Numbered from the stretch's first letter, positions 45,190 to 53,927 are shown. The stretch is DNA of 64,000 nucleotides from Paraburkholderia youngii (GCF_013366925.1 NZ_JAALDK010000001.1:1743089-1807088); one strand, 5' to 3'. The notes: generated from the letters alone by a model not told the origin. Numbers and translations are program-made.

Positions 45190-46095
45190 GTGCAACAGGA
45201 GCAAAATGCGATTTCGAACTTCGTGCTCTACGGAGCGGAGAGCAATGCCCCTCATGACGATATGGTTCATTACGAGCCTATCTCACTACGTGCCAGTCTT
45301 TTTGACTTCGAAATCAAGCCTCACGTCCACCGTGCCCTCATCCAGGTTCTATACATCACCCACGGTGGTGGAGAGACCTCGATTGACGGCAGGACCTGGA
45401 CATTTCAGGCCCCCTGCCTCATCGCGGTCCCTGCACAATCGGTGCATAACTTCCACTTCGCGAACGACATTGAGGGACACGTTGTTACGGCGGCTCAGCC
45501 AGCACTCGAATCCGTGATCATGGCCTTGGCCCCAGATCTACTGGAATTCGTTCGAACTCCGGCAGTTCTGTCGGGAATACTCAACCTTGACAAGGGCACC
45601 CCGCTAGAGACCGTTTTTCAATCGATCCGACAAGAGACGCTGGTAGACGCGCGTTGGCAGCTCGCTGCGGGTGCTGCACGGATGATCGCTTTATTCGTTA
45701 AGGTCGGACGTCTTAGCGAAAGTGCGAAACTGGCTGCGAATCCCGAGCAACGAACACTGGCCGACAGAATTGAAAAATTCCGCGCCCTACTCGACAAGCA
45801 CTGTCGGGAACGTCGGGCAGTCGGTGAGTACGCCAAAGACATGGGCGTAACCACGGGCCAACTTTCCCGAATCTGCCATGCTGCATTTGGTACTTCAGCG
45901 ATCGAGGCTATCGACGCACGTTCTATCCATGAAGCAAAACGACTACTCGGCTATTCAACGATGAGCGTGAAGCAAATCGCCAACGAACTAGGATTCCAGG
46001 ATGAAGCCTACTTCGGCCGTTTCTTCCGCAAACAGGTGGGAGAACGGCCAACCGAGTATCGTTCTACTGCCCAGGAGCGATTCCTGCTGGGTTAG
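45190..46095 (+). CDS. AraC-family regulator with N-terminal cupin
   Basis: 301 residues from GTG 45190, with an ACAGGAC ribosome site. The N-terminal cupin is recognisable by IKPHVHRALIQVLYITHGGG and AVPAQSVHNFHFAND; the C-terminal AraC double helix-turn-helix by VTTGQLSRICHAAFGTSA and VKQIANELGFQDEAYFGRFF. The layout resembles PobR/HpaA-type regulators of aromatic catabolism. It lies between the SDR operon (divergent) and the P450 fusion gene (convergent, stop codons overlapping by four bases), so it very likely controls both. Confidence 0.9.
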   Translation: MQQEQNAISNFVLYGAESNAPHDDMVHYEPISLRASLFDFEIKPHVHRALIQVLYITHGGGETSIDGRTWTFQAPCLIAVPAQSVHNFHFANDIEGHVVTAAQPALESVIMALAPDLLEFVRTPAVLSGILNLDKGTPLETVFQSIRQETLVDARWQLAAGAARMIALFVKVGRLSESAKLAANPEQRTLADRIEKFRALLDKHCRERRAVGEYAKDMGVTTGQLSRICHAAFGTSAIEAIDARSIHEAKRLLGYSTMSVKQIANELGFQDEAYFGRFFRKQVGERPTEYRSTAQERFLLG

Positions 46096-48665
46096 CGCCC
46101 CGTGAGCTTGACAAACAGGTGCTCCGGTCCCGAGTTCGTCAAGTTGTTGCCACGCACGTACTTGATTTCCTTCGTGGCATCGAGCGAGATCGAACCCACT
46201 TTCTGTGCCAGCGCACGCACCGACAGCAGCGTCTCCAGCTTCGCCAGCGGCATACCCAGGCATTTGTGCATCCCGTTTCCGAAGCCCATGTGTGCTTCGT
46301 TATCGCGGTCGATGTTGAACGTCTCACCGTCCGGGAACTTGCGCGAGTCACGGTTGGCCGAGGACAGCAGCAGTCGGATGATCGAACCTTTCGGGATGTG
46401 AACGCCGGCGACCGTCGTCTCAGCGGTCGTCACGCGGGACACGCGTTGAACAGTGCCACGATAGCGTGCCGTCTCTTCCACGAACTTCTCGCAGTCGTCC
46501 ATGTTGGCGCGCAGTCGTTCGAGGTGGTGCGGCTGCTCGGCCATCATACGGAACGCGTTGGCCACCAGGATAGTCGTCGTGTCGTGACCGGCGATGAACA
46601 CGAACGAGCACAGCTCCTTTGCCTCTTTCTCGCTGAGCAGCCCGTCCTTCCACATGCGTGCGATGTGCGCGCCAATCGACTGGCTGTCCGTGTCCATGAG
46701 CTTCAGCATTTGGACGCGGAGGTATTCCCAAAAATCATTAGCACTCTGCTCATCGGTACCGGTGCCCAGCGCGTTACGTGCAATACGCCCGAAGTACGAG
46801 AAGGTTTCGTCCGACCAGAACTTCATCTTCTCTTCGTCTTCTGCCGGAACATCCAGCATGGCCGAAATCGTGCGAATCGACAGCGGAATAGAGAAGTCCT
46901 GAACCACGTCGCCACCGCCCTTGGCGATCATCGCATCCAGCAGTTCGTTGGCACGTGCGGTCACCGCTTCAACAAACGGATCGATTGCCAGCGGCGTAAA
47001 CGACGGTTGCAGAATCGTGCGCAGACGCGAGTGTGCTTCACCGTCAAACAGCGTGAGGAACGTAAGCGGCACCGGCTTCACCACTTCCGACGAGAACAGC
47101 TTCGTGTTACGGACGGCCTTGAACACGTCTTCGTAACGCGAGATGAACCAGACGTCGGACGTCGTGGACTGGCAGCGCAGAACCGGCGCGTTTTCACGCA
47201 TCCACTCGTAGTGAGCGTAGGGGTCGCCCTGCGAACCGTCGTCAACGACCTTGAACGGCTCCATACCCTCGGGCCACTTCAATTCATGCGAGTATGGGGG
47301 GAGCGCGGTCGCCGGCGCCTGGTCGATCATCGCGTGGAACGGGCAACCACCGGCCTTGGCTTCTTCAGCCAGAGCCGACATAGCCCCGGAATCATGCTTC
47401 ACGTGCTTGGCCAGCGCCTTCATCACGAAATCGTCTTGTGCGAATTCTGCGTACAGCTTGACCAGCTGATCATCGCCCGTTGCTTGAACCAGCGCCTTCT
47501 GTGCCGCAGCGAAGGCCCCGAACTTCTGGATCTGATCTGCGTTCAGGCGACCGAGCAGCAAGCCCAGTTCGAGAGCCCTGGCCGCGTCCGAGGTCGAAAC
47601 GGGCACATCCACCGCTTGCGATACGACTACAGAAGCCGCAGCCGGAGCAGCAGCTTGTGCAGGCGCTGCCGTAGCGAATTTTTCATAATGGAAACTCGTG
47701 GGATTCACGTTCTGGTCCTTGAGATACTTGCTTACTGCATCGACCATCGCGGGCGGCCCGCACAGGTAGATGTCGACTTCGCCGTCATTGAGGTGAGCGG
47801 CCTCGATGTGATCGGTGACCCAACCCTTACGCGGGTGAGCACTCGTCTTGTCCGCGATGACCGTTGCGTACGTGAAACCGGGGATCTGCTTTGCGTATCT
47901 TTCGAGTTGATCAACGCACACCAGATCGTTGTCCGTATTCACGCCCAGAATCAGGTGAATCGGATACTTGCTGCCGCCGCTCTTCAGGACCTCGTCAAGC
48001 ATCGACAGGAACGGTGCGAGCCCCGTGCCACCGGCCAGCATCAGAACCGGACGCCCGATTTCACGCAGATAGAAACCGCCGTATGGACCCTTGAACTCGA
48101 TCGCAGCACCGACCTTCGCCTTCTCGGCGAGCCACGTGGACATCAGGCCTTGCGGCACATTGCGCACCAGGAACGAGACGTCACGGTCTTGGGTCCCCGA
48201 GGAGAATGAGTAGCTGCGGGTCTGATCCGTGCCCGGAACCGTCACGTTCACGTATTGACCGGCCTTGAATTCGAGACCAACTCGGTCTTCGAGTTTGGCG
48301 GCGAATGCAATGGTGCTTTCCGAAACGCGCTCGATCGACGTCAGACGGCCTTGGTGCATGCGAGCGCTCTTGCCTGTCGAGCTCGACGCGATCTGGATCA
48401 CGCAGTCGGACTTCGGGCTCATCTGGCAGGTCAGGACTTTGCGCTGGGCCAGCTCTTCCGCGCTGATGGCTTCATCCGTGCAGTCACCCGTCGTGTATTC
48501 GCCGGATTCGCATACGGCCTTGCAGGTACCGCACACGCCGTCACGGCAATCGAGGGGAATATTGAGTTTGGCGCGAATCGCGGCGTCGGTAATGCGCTCG
48601 CCCTGTTCGCAGTCGATAAGCCGAGTTACGCCGTCTTCAAAATTGAGGGTGATCTGATAGACCAT
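46092..48665 (-). CDS. Self-sufficient cytochrome P450: ferredoxin - FAD/NADH reductase - P450 fusion
   Basis: 857 residues. Residues 1-95: plant-type [2Fe-2S] ferredoxin (Cys40, Cys45, Cys48, Cys80). Residues 103-330: FNR-type reductase with the FAD contact RSYSFSSG (150-157), the NAD motif AGGTGLAPFLSML (211-223) and CGPPAMVDA (302-310); both resemble the BenC/ring-dioxygenase reductases. Residues 335-450: an Ala/Pro-rich linker and a helical segment ending AGGCPFHA. Residues 460-857: P450 with AGHDTT (I helix, 692-697), the ExxR pair Glu731/Arg734 and FGNGMHKCLG (haem Cys802). Order is reductase first, opposite to the CYP116B class. It should hydroxylate a substrate using NADH with no separate partner. 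A weak promoter TTGAGC-N17-TACAGT lies upstream. Confidence 0.92.
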   Translation of the reverse strand: MVYQITLNFEDGVTRLIDCEQGERITDAAIRAKLNIPLDCRDGVCGTCKAVCESGEYTTGDCTDEAISAEELAQRKVLTCQMSPKSDCVIQIASSSTGKSARMHQGRLTSIERVSESTIAFAAKLEDRVGLEFKAGQYVNVTVPGTDQTRSYSFSSGTQDRDVSFLVRNVPQGLMSTWLAEKAKVGAAIEFKGPYGGFYLREIGRPVLMLAGGTGLAPFLSMLDEVLKSGGSKYPIHLILGVNTDNDLVCVDQLERYAKQIPGFTYATVIADKTSAHPRKGWVTDHIEAAHLNDGEVDIYLCGPPAMVDAVSKYLKDQNVNPTSFHYEKFATAAPAQAAAPAAASVVVSQAVDVPVSTSDAARALELGLLLGRLNADQIQKFGAFAAAQKALVQATGDDQLVKLYAEFAQDDFVMKALAKHVKHDSGAMSALAEEAKAGGCPFHAMIDQAPATALPPYSHELKWPEGMEPFKVVDDGSQGDPYAHYEWMRENAPVLRCQSTTSDVWFISRYEDVFKAVRNTKLFSSEVVKPVPLTFLTLFDGEAHSRLRTILQPSFTPLAIDPFVEAVTARANELLDAMIAKGGGDVVQDFSIPLSIRTISAMLDVPAEDEEKMKFWSDETFSYFGRIARNALGTGTDEQSANDFWEYLRVQMLKLMDTDSQSIGAHIARMWKDGLLSEKEAKELCSFVFIAGHDTTTILVANAFRMMAEQPHHLERLRANMDDCEKFVEETARYRGTVQRVSRVTTAETTVAGVHIPKGSIIRLLLSSANRDSRKFPDGETFNIDRDNEAHMGFGNGMHKCLGMPLAKLETLLSVRALAQKVGSISLDATKEIKYVRGNNLTNSGPEHLFVKLTGR

Positions 48666-48856
48666 AGTGCGCTCCGTGTGCTGAACCGAACGGTCAGACT
48701 GTTTTTAGTAGACGCACTGTAGGGCCAAATTGTCACATGCTCAACGGACAGACCTTCTATTTAGCAGGACAAAACCTGCATCCAGGAAAGGGGGAATATA
48801 AGACGAAAAAGCCACCGGAAGGCCGATATGAAGCCCGCAAGCGTCCCGTCGTCACG

Positions 48857-49342
48857 CTATGGAGCGGGCCGAATGGGCGTGTTCTGCCCTGCCGCGACCC
48901 ACCACACTCCGTCCCGGCGCACCAGTACGTAAAGGGCCATCTCGGAGAACGACGCCGCGAGGTCATCGGACGGTTCCGCCACCTGTCCGTCCGGGCCGAG
49001 CGCTACGCGCCGAACTTGCGCGACCGCCACGTCCGGAGCCGGCGCAAGAACACCGACGATCTCGAAGCGGGAAGCATTGCCACCCTTTCCGGATCGCTTC
49101 AATCGCGCATGGATCGGATGCAGTTCCGCGTAGCCACGAACAGATGCACCGAACGGGCTGCCCCAGATGATGTCCGCGGCAAAGTGGCGGTTCGACAGGT
49201 CCGCGTCATGCTGGTCCCAGCCGGCCTGGAGTTCCTCGACGAAGCGCGCGACCGCGTCGCTTGCCTGCCGCGTTGCGGATGCGTCGGCACTCAGTGTCGG
49301 CCGGTTCGGTTGATCGCCGGCAGTCGTCGCGTGGGAAATCAT
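48857..49342 (-). CDS. SnoaL/NTF2-like protein
   Basis: 161 residues in the SgcJ/SnoaL NTF2-like fold: AVARFVEELQAGWDQHDADL, ADIIWGSPFGASVRG (typical loop of this group) and LYVLVRRDGVWWVAAGQNTP. Proteins of this fold act as small isomerases or binding proteins, or have unknown function. It follows the P450 gene's upstream region on the same strand and may be independent. Confidence 0.82.
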   Translation of the reverse strand: MISHATTAGDQPNRPTLSADASATRQASDAVARFVEELQAGWDQHDADLSNRHFAADIIWGSPFGASVRGYAELHPIHARLKRSGKGGNASRFEIVGVLAPAPDVAVAQVRRVALGPDGQVAEPSDDLAASFSEMALYVLVRRDGVWWVAAGQNTPIRPAP

Positions 49343-49552
49343 GTTGCGTCTCCGTTCGTCAGCTTCCTCAATAGATGTGACAGAGGGTCAATGGGAACGT
49401 TCCAGCTCGCACACTGCAACGGACGCGTGATCGGTTGGACTCTCTTGTAGTCGACAGGCGTCTCGCGTCTCGCGTCTCGAGGTCTGCTTTTTGCTGTTCA
49501 ATCTCCAAGGTCGGGAATCGCCCGTTTTCGATTTGAACAAGGAGATAGGGTC

Positions 49553-50494
49553 ATGAGGGCCGGGTCCGGGCGGCCCATATCATCTGCGCCACGGGCGGTC
49601 TACTACGCCCTCGCATCGAATATCGCCGTCGCCGTGTGCAAGTTCGCCGTCGCGTTCTACACCAACTCGGGGTCCGCACTTGCCGAAGCCGTACACTCCA
49701 GCGCCGACTGTCTGAACCAGGTTGCGCTGCTCGTCGGTCACCGCGCCGCGCGAGCCGAGCCCGACGAGCAACATCCACTCGGCTTCGGACGCGCGACCTA
49801 TGTCTACGCAATGCTGGTGGCGATGCAGCTTTTCATCTTCGGCGGCGTTGTGTCGATGGTGATCGGCGGCTTTCGAGCAATCCATTACTCACGGCTCGAA
49901 CAGCCCTTGCTCGCGATCGGCGTGTTGTGCGTGTCCGGCGTGATCGAGGCAGTCGCTCTCAGAGCCTCCATTCGCACGATCGAGCCGCGGCATCGCGCCG
50001 GCGGGCTACTGAACTGGTTCAGGGAAAGCGGCAGGCCGTCCGTGATGCTCTCGGTCAGCGAGGATGCCGCCGCGGTAACGGGCGTGCTCGTCTCCCTCAT
50101 CGCGATCGGCATTACGGTTCTTACCGGCAATCCGCTTTACGATGCGCTCGGCAGTGTCGGCGTCGGCATCGTGCTGATGGCCACGGCGCTGTTCTCGATG
50201 CGCGAGATCCAATCGCTTCTCGTGGGTGAATCGGCGCACCAGCGCATACGCCAGGAGATGCGCGCGTGGCTCAGCGAGCGCCGCGAAGTCCGTCGCATCG
50301 TCAGTCTGATCGCCTTGAAGTGGTCGGAGGATCTGGTGGTTGCGATTCAGGCCGAACTCGAACCGCACGACAATGCAAACGAGATGGTGCGCACGATCGA
50401 CCGCATCGAGCACGAATTGAAGGAGCGCTTTCCAACCGCTCGATGGATATTCTTCGAGCCCGAATTGCGAGAACATGGCCGAGCCCCGCTCTAG
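49553..50494 (+). CDS. Cation diffusion facilitator (CDF) transporter
   Basis: 313 residues. Six membrane segments can be placed, with the metal motif HSSADCLNQ in TM2, HPLGFGRATYVYAM, and a second metal site in TM5 (SVSEDAAAVTGVL, where an acidic residue replaces the usual H..D). The C-terminal cytoplasmic domain starts near LVGESAHQRIRQEM. It exports Zn, Fe, Mn or a similar ion in exchange for protons. The strong AAGGAG ribosome site supports ATG 49553. Confidence 0.9.
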   Translation: MRAGSGRPISSAPRAVYYALASNIAVAVCKFAVAFYTNSGSALAEAVHSSADCLNQVALLVGHRAARAEPDEQHPLGFGRATYVYAMLVAMQLFIFGGVVSMVIGGFRAIHYSRLEQPLLAIGVLCVSGVIEAVALRASIRTIEPRHRAGGLLNWFRESGRPSVMLSVSEDAAAVTGVLVSLIAIGITVLTGNPLYDALGSVGVGIVLMATALFSMREIQSLLVGESAHQRIRQEMRAWLSERREVRRIVSLIALKWSEDLVVAIQAELEPHDNANEMVRTIDRIEHELKERFPTARWIFFEPELREHGRAPL

Positions 50495-50629
50495 CAACGA
50501 TGCACAGCACCGGCGACACGTGGCGCGCCGCTTGCTTGATTGACACATAGATGCGGGCGAGATGGGGATGGTTTGTTCCCCCAATGAACGGCTCGGTCAG
50601 GCCGACCCGGGATACGGCTGAGGGTGGCA

Positions 50630-50941
50630 ATGGATAGCTTGCAGTGTGAGTACGACGATTGTGTGGTGCTGGTTCGGGCACTTCGGAACTGGATTGACCG
50701 CCACTGGCCTATCGACCGCGCGCGCGTGAAGGCCGAGATGGGGCAGCTCATCGATATGGTGGAACGGGCCGGACCGCGCGACGCGATGTTTCACGGTCGT
50801 CTCGATGCGGCGCGCTCGCTGATCGTGCTCGGGCGCTTGACGGACGCGCTGGACTGTGTCGATACGCTACTGCCGGTCGTGCAACAAAGCGAGTGCAGCC
50901 CCAGGCGTTGGCCGATCATCGCCCGACGCTGGAGACCGTAA
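50630..50941 (+). CDS. Small soluble protein, function unknown
   Basis: About 103 residues from ATG 50630, following GAGGGTGG. It is acidic-amphipathic and mainly helical, including CVVLVRALRNWIDRHWPI and MGQLIDMVERAGPRDAM. No domain is recognised; the composition fits a small helical adaptor. It is between the CDF gene and a convergent nitroreductase gene. Confidence 0.5.
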   Translation: MDSLQCEYDDCVVLVRALRNWIDRHWPIDRARVKAEMGQLIDMVERAGPRDAMFHGRLDAARSLIVLGRLTDALDCVDTLLPVVQQSECSPRRWPIIARRWRP

Positions 50942-50986
50942 AACTCGCGAAGGTTTGATCGAACTGATCGTGCCTCTCCGAACGAC

Positions 50987-51658
50987 TCAGGCCGGATAGC
51001 CTACCGGGATCAGATAGAGGACGGTCTGGCCGTGAGGCAGCCCGAGCTTGCGCGCCGCCGGAGCCCCGTCGACGGCGCCCACGGGCACGGCGACTAGCCC
51101 CAGCGTGACGATCTGCAGCAGCATGTTCTGGGTCGAATGCCCGACCTCGAGATCGGCATACAGATTGGCTCTCCCGCCATATCTCGCGGTGAGCCTGCTG
51201 GGGTCGGCGGCCACCACGAGCAAGGCCGGGGCCGCCTCGACCGACGCCTGGTTGACCGCAAGCGCTCGCAGTGCGGGGCGCAGGTCGTGGCTGGCGCGCT
51301 TCTCGGCCCGATGGCCTTCCGGCAGATAGTGCATCACCTCCGCGGCGGTCACCACGTAAAGTTCGAGCGCATACAAAGCGCCGGCCGCCGGAGCCGCGCG
51401 CTTACCGTCCGAGCTGGTGATGCCCTGCCCCGCCCACATCAATTGGCCGATGACTTCGACGGGCAGCGGCTTCGACGCGAATCGGCGCACGGACCTGCGC
51501 TTCGCGATGGCTTCCTCGAGGGACACCGTGCCTGTGAGGTTGGGCTTGGGCAACTCGATCTGATCGGTGAATTTCGCCTGGGCGCCCTGCGCCAGGCTGG
51601 TAGAACCCTCGGCGAGCGCGCCTGCGGCCAGCGCAACCAACAGTTCACGGCGTTTCAT
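50987..51658 (-). CDS. SagB/ThcOx-type nitroreductase-family protein, exported
   Basis: 223 residues. A twin-arginine-like signal (MKRRELLVALAAGALAEG) precedes a nitroreductase fold with EEAIAKRRSVRRFASKPL (FMN contact), GITSSDGKRAAPAAGALYAL and a C-terminal LGLPHGQTVLYLIPVG. This branch includes SagB-type oxidases; here it is a stand-alone periplasmic flavoprotein with an unknown substrate. It is next to the narG/narK remnant, fitting an anaerobic or nitrate-related island. Confidence 0.87.
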   Translation of the reverse strand: MKRRELLVALAAGALAEGSTSLAQGAQAKFTDQIELPKPNLTGTVSLEEAIAKRRSVRRFASKPLPVEVIGQLMWAGQGITSSDGKRAAPAAGALYALELYVVTAAEVMHYLPEGHRAEKRASHDLRPALRALAVNQASVEAAPALLVVAADPSRLTARYGGRANLYADLEVGHSTQNMLLQIVTLGLVAVPVGAVDGAPAARKLGLPHGQTVLYLIPVGYPA

Positions 51659-51744
51659 CGGTCACCTCCATCAGCAAAAAAGCAGGCTGGCTGGCAGAGC
51701 CTGCAGCCTGCGCGAATCTCAGTGCTGCGCGTTGGCGAACACGG

Positions 51745-52137
51745 CTAGGCCACGGAACCCGCGACCGGTGTACGCCGCACTTCCGACAGATAGATCAAGA
51801 TCAGCGAAACCCAGACGATCCCGTACAGGAACATGAAGCAGGTGGAACGCACCCTGAAAAAATCCAGCAGGATGCCGAAGATAATCGGCAGCAGGAATCC
51901 GCCAAGGCCGTCTGCTGCGTTTCCCACGTGACGATGCCGCCCTTCACATAGATCTTCCATGAGCAGGACCCCGTGCAGTTCACTCCATGAGTGGAACGAA
52001 CTATCTTGTCGTGCTGCCAGCGTTTGCGGTAAGCGTCCTCCCATTGCCGGGTCTTCATCTGCGACAGCACCGTGACCATCCGAAAACTGCGGACGGGGGG
52101 CCGTAAAGTAACGTAACCTGTCCAGCAAATGGCTCAT
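51745..52137 (-). pseudogene. Chimeric remnant: narG N-terminus joined to narK C-terminus
   Basis: The 5' end reads [20 protein letters not shown], the start of the nitrate reductase alpha subunit NarG. After a frameshift it continues in another frame with [20 protein letters not shown] and [19 protein letters not shown], the first cysteine-rich segment of NarG. At about 51920 it changes directly to [19 protein letters not shown] and a final [15 protein letters not shown], the C-terminus of a NarK-type nitrate transporter, ending at 51745. The remains of two genes have thus been fused by a large deletion or rearrangement. It cannot encode either product. Confidence 0.8.
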
Positions 52138-52286
52138 GTGCGTCCTGCCTCTATCGGATTAGGTCGGCGCGAGGTCGCGAAAGGGATTTGAAACGGACAA
52201 ACTGCGGATGACGTCCGCTTCGTGCATGGAGGGCTGCCTTGATGCCCGGCACGGACGCACCTTAGCGCGCAACGTCTTTGTCTATG

Positions 52287-52300
52287 GTGACATGCATCAA
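52287..52300. promoter_or_regulatory. FNR/CRP-family-like binding site upstream of the amidotransferase
   Basis: GTGACATGCATCAA fits TTGAT-N4-ATCAA at eight of ten conserved positions. It is centred about 92 bases upstream of the class II amidotransferase start codon at 52386. The narG remnant beside it (divergent) may once have used the same site. Confidence 0.4.
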
Positions 52301-52385
52301 GTCTCCCTCAATCGGACTTTGGTCCTACAAACGCCGCCCGTGCGGTGGTGTAGGTTTGTCATGCGCAACCGACAGGAGGCCAATC

Positions 52386-53219
52386 ATGTGCCGCTGGCTC
52401 GCTTATACCGGCAATCCGCTTCAGCTCGAAACCGTGCTGTTCAACGCCCGGCATTCGCTGATCGATCAGAGCATGCATTCGCGGCTCGGCGCCACCACCA
52501 CCAATGGCGACGGCTTCGGGATCGGCTGGTATGGCCATCCCACCGACATTCCGTTTCGCTACCGCTGCATTCAGCCCGCATGGAGCGACCGCAATCTACG
52601 CGAGGCCGCCCGGGCGATCCATTCGCCGCTATTCGTTGCTCATATACGCGCGGCGACCGACACGCCGTCGCAGGAAACCAACTGTCATCCGTTCCGCCAC
52701 GGCCGCTGGCTGTTCGCGCACAACGGGCTGGTGCGCAACTACCCGAAGGTGCGCCGCGATCTGATGGTGCAGATCGACCCCGATCTGTTCCCGTCCATCG
52801 AGGGCTCGACCGATTCCGAGGTGCTGTTTTTTCTGGCGCTGACTTTCGGGCTGGAGCTCACGCCCGTCACCGCGCTCGAGCGGATGGTCGGCTTCGTCGA
52901 AGCCACCGGCCGCCGGCATGGCGTCGATGAACCGCTGAACATGACCGTGTGCGCGACCGACGGCGAGCAGATCATCGCGGTCCGTTATTCGAGCGAAGGC
53001 CAGTCGCGCTCGCTGTTTCACAGCACCTCGTTCCGCCATCTGCGCGAGTTGTATCCCGACGACGAGCGCATCAGGACGGCCGGCGAGAATGCGTTCCTCG
53101 TGCTGTCCGAGCCGCTCTCGGACTTGCCGGGCATCTGGCAGGAAATTCCCGAGAGCACGGCGGTGGTCGCACGCGGCGGCGAGATCGAGCAGTATGCGTT
53201 CAAGCCGCGAATGGACTGA
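52386..53219 (+). CDS. Class II glutamine amidotransferase-like protein (YafJ/EgtC type)
   Basis: 277 residues. The catalytic Cys2 is directly after the start Met (MCRWLAYTGNPLQLE). Family motifs are NGDGFGIGWYG, FVAHIRAATDTPSQETNCHP and WLFAHNGLVRNYPKVRRDL, and the C-terminal half folds as in YafJ/EgtC. An ACAGGAGGCC ribosome site fixes ATG 52386; longer frames to 52278 cross the regulatory region. It probably hydrolyses a gamma-glutamyl amide; the in vivo substrate is unknown. Confidence 0.9.
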   Translation: MCRWLAYTGNPLQLETVLFNARHSLIDQSMHSRLGATTTNGDGFGIGWYGHPTDIPFRYRCIQPAWSDRNLREAARAIHSPLFVAHIRAATDTPSQETNCHPFRHGRWLFAHNGLVRNYPKVRRDLMVQIDPDLFPSIEGSTDSEVLFFLALTFGLELTPVTALERMVGFVEATGRRHGVDEPLNMTVCATDGEQIIAVRYSSEGQSRSLFHSTSFRHLRELYPDDERIRTAGENAFLVLSEPLSDLPGIWQEIPESTAVVARGGEIEQYAFKPRMD

Positions 53220-53315
53220 GCCGCGCCTGGAATTTTGCGCCCTGCCGCCCTATGCTGCGGGAATGAGCAAGGTCTACGGCACAAAACGTGCATACCGGCT
53301 CGGGAGAAACGCGGC

Positions 53316-53927
53316 GTGTCATCTTCGAATCCGGGACCGACGGCAGAAGACAAGCTCGCCTTCTGCGTTGCCTGCACCGCACTGGACCAGGCGACTCGCG
53401 ATCTGCAACAGTTGAGAAGTAACCCGGCAACATCGCTGAATGCGCTGTCGAAAGCGCAGCGCGACTACGAATTGTCCCGGGTGCAATGGCAGCGCTGTCA
53501 GTGGCAACTGCGGGCCGCGACGGCCCACGCAGTGAAGAGACCATCACAATGCATCGGCGCGGTCGTCATCGTTGGGCACGACAAGGCGGTCCGGGATTCT
53601 CTGCGGGTTCTGCTCAATGTAAAGGGATATGGGCGCTCCAAAGCGCTCGGTTTCGACCATTGGCATGAAATATGGCTCGAGCCGTCGCGCCAATTGATCA
53701 TCCTCGACGTTCCCGTCAATTCGATTACGACAGCGTTGTGGTTCGTGGAGAGCTTCGATACAAGCACCGATAAGCCGCACATCATTGCGCTGGCGCGGCC
53801 GGAAGACGCGGTCAGTTTCGCTGGCAAGGTCGATGCCGTCGTTGCCAAGCCCATCGTGCTCGAAGAATTGCTTTACGCAATCGACTTGATCCAGTTGCAG
53901 ACGAAGGCTCCAGCGCATCATGGGTGA
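53316..53927 (+). CDS. Degenerate receiver-domain protein with N-terminal helical region
   Basis: 203 residues from GTG 53316, supported by GGAGAAA upstream. Residues 1-75 are helical (LDQATRDLQQLRSNPATSLN). Residues 80-203 fold like a receiver: IGAVVIVGHDKAVRDSLRVL, Asp in LIILDVPVNS and Lys in VVAKPIVLEELLYAID. The usual acidic pair at the N-terminus is reduced to HD and the switch Thr/Ser after the fourth strand is Ala (HIIALARPE), so phosphorylation-dependent signalling is doubtful. No kinase gene is adjacent. Confidence 0.65.
   Translation: MSSSNPGPTAEDKLAFCVACTALDQATRDLQQLRSNPATSLNALSKAQRDYELSRVQWQRCQWQLRAATAHAVKRPSQCIGAVVIVGHDKAVRDSLRVLLNVKGYGRSKALGFDHWHEIWLEPSRQLIILDVPVNSITTALWFVESFDTSTDKPHIIALARPEDAVSFAGKVDAVVAKPIVLEELLYAIDLIQLQTKAPAHHG

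Noticed and set aside
46119-48209. Long open frame on the plus strand, opposite the P450 fusion gene
   Set aside because: It lacks a ribosome site and recognisable domains and is the mirror of a codon-biased, high-GC gene.
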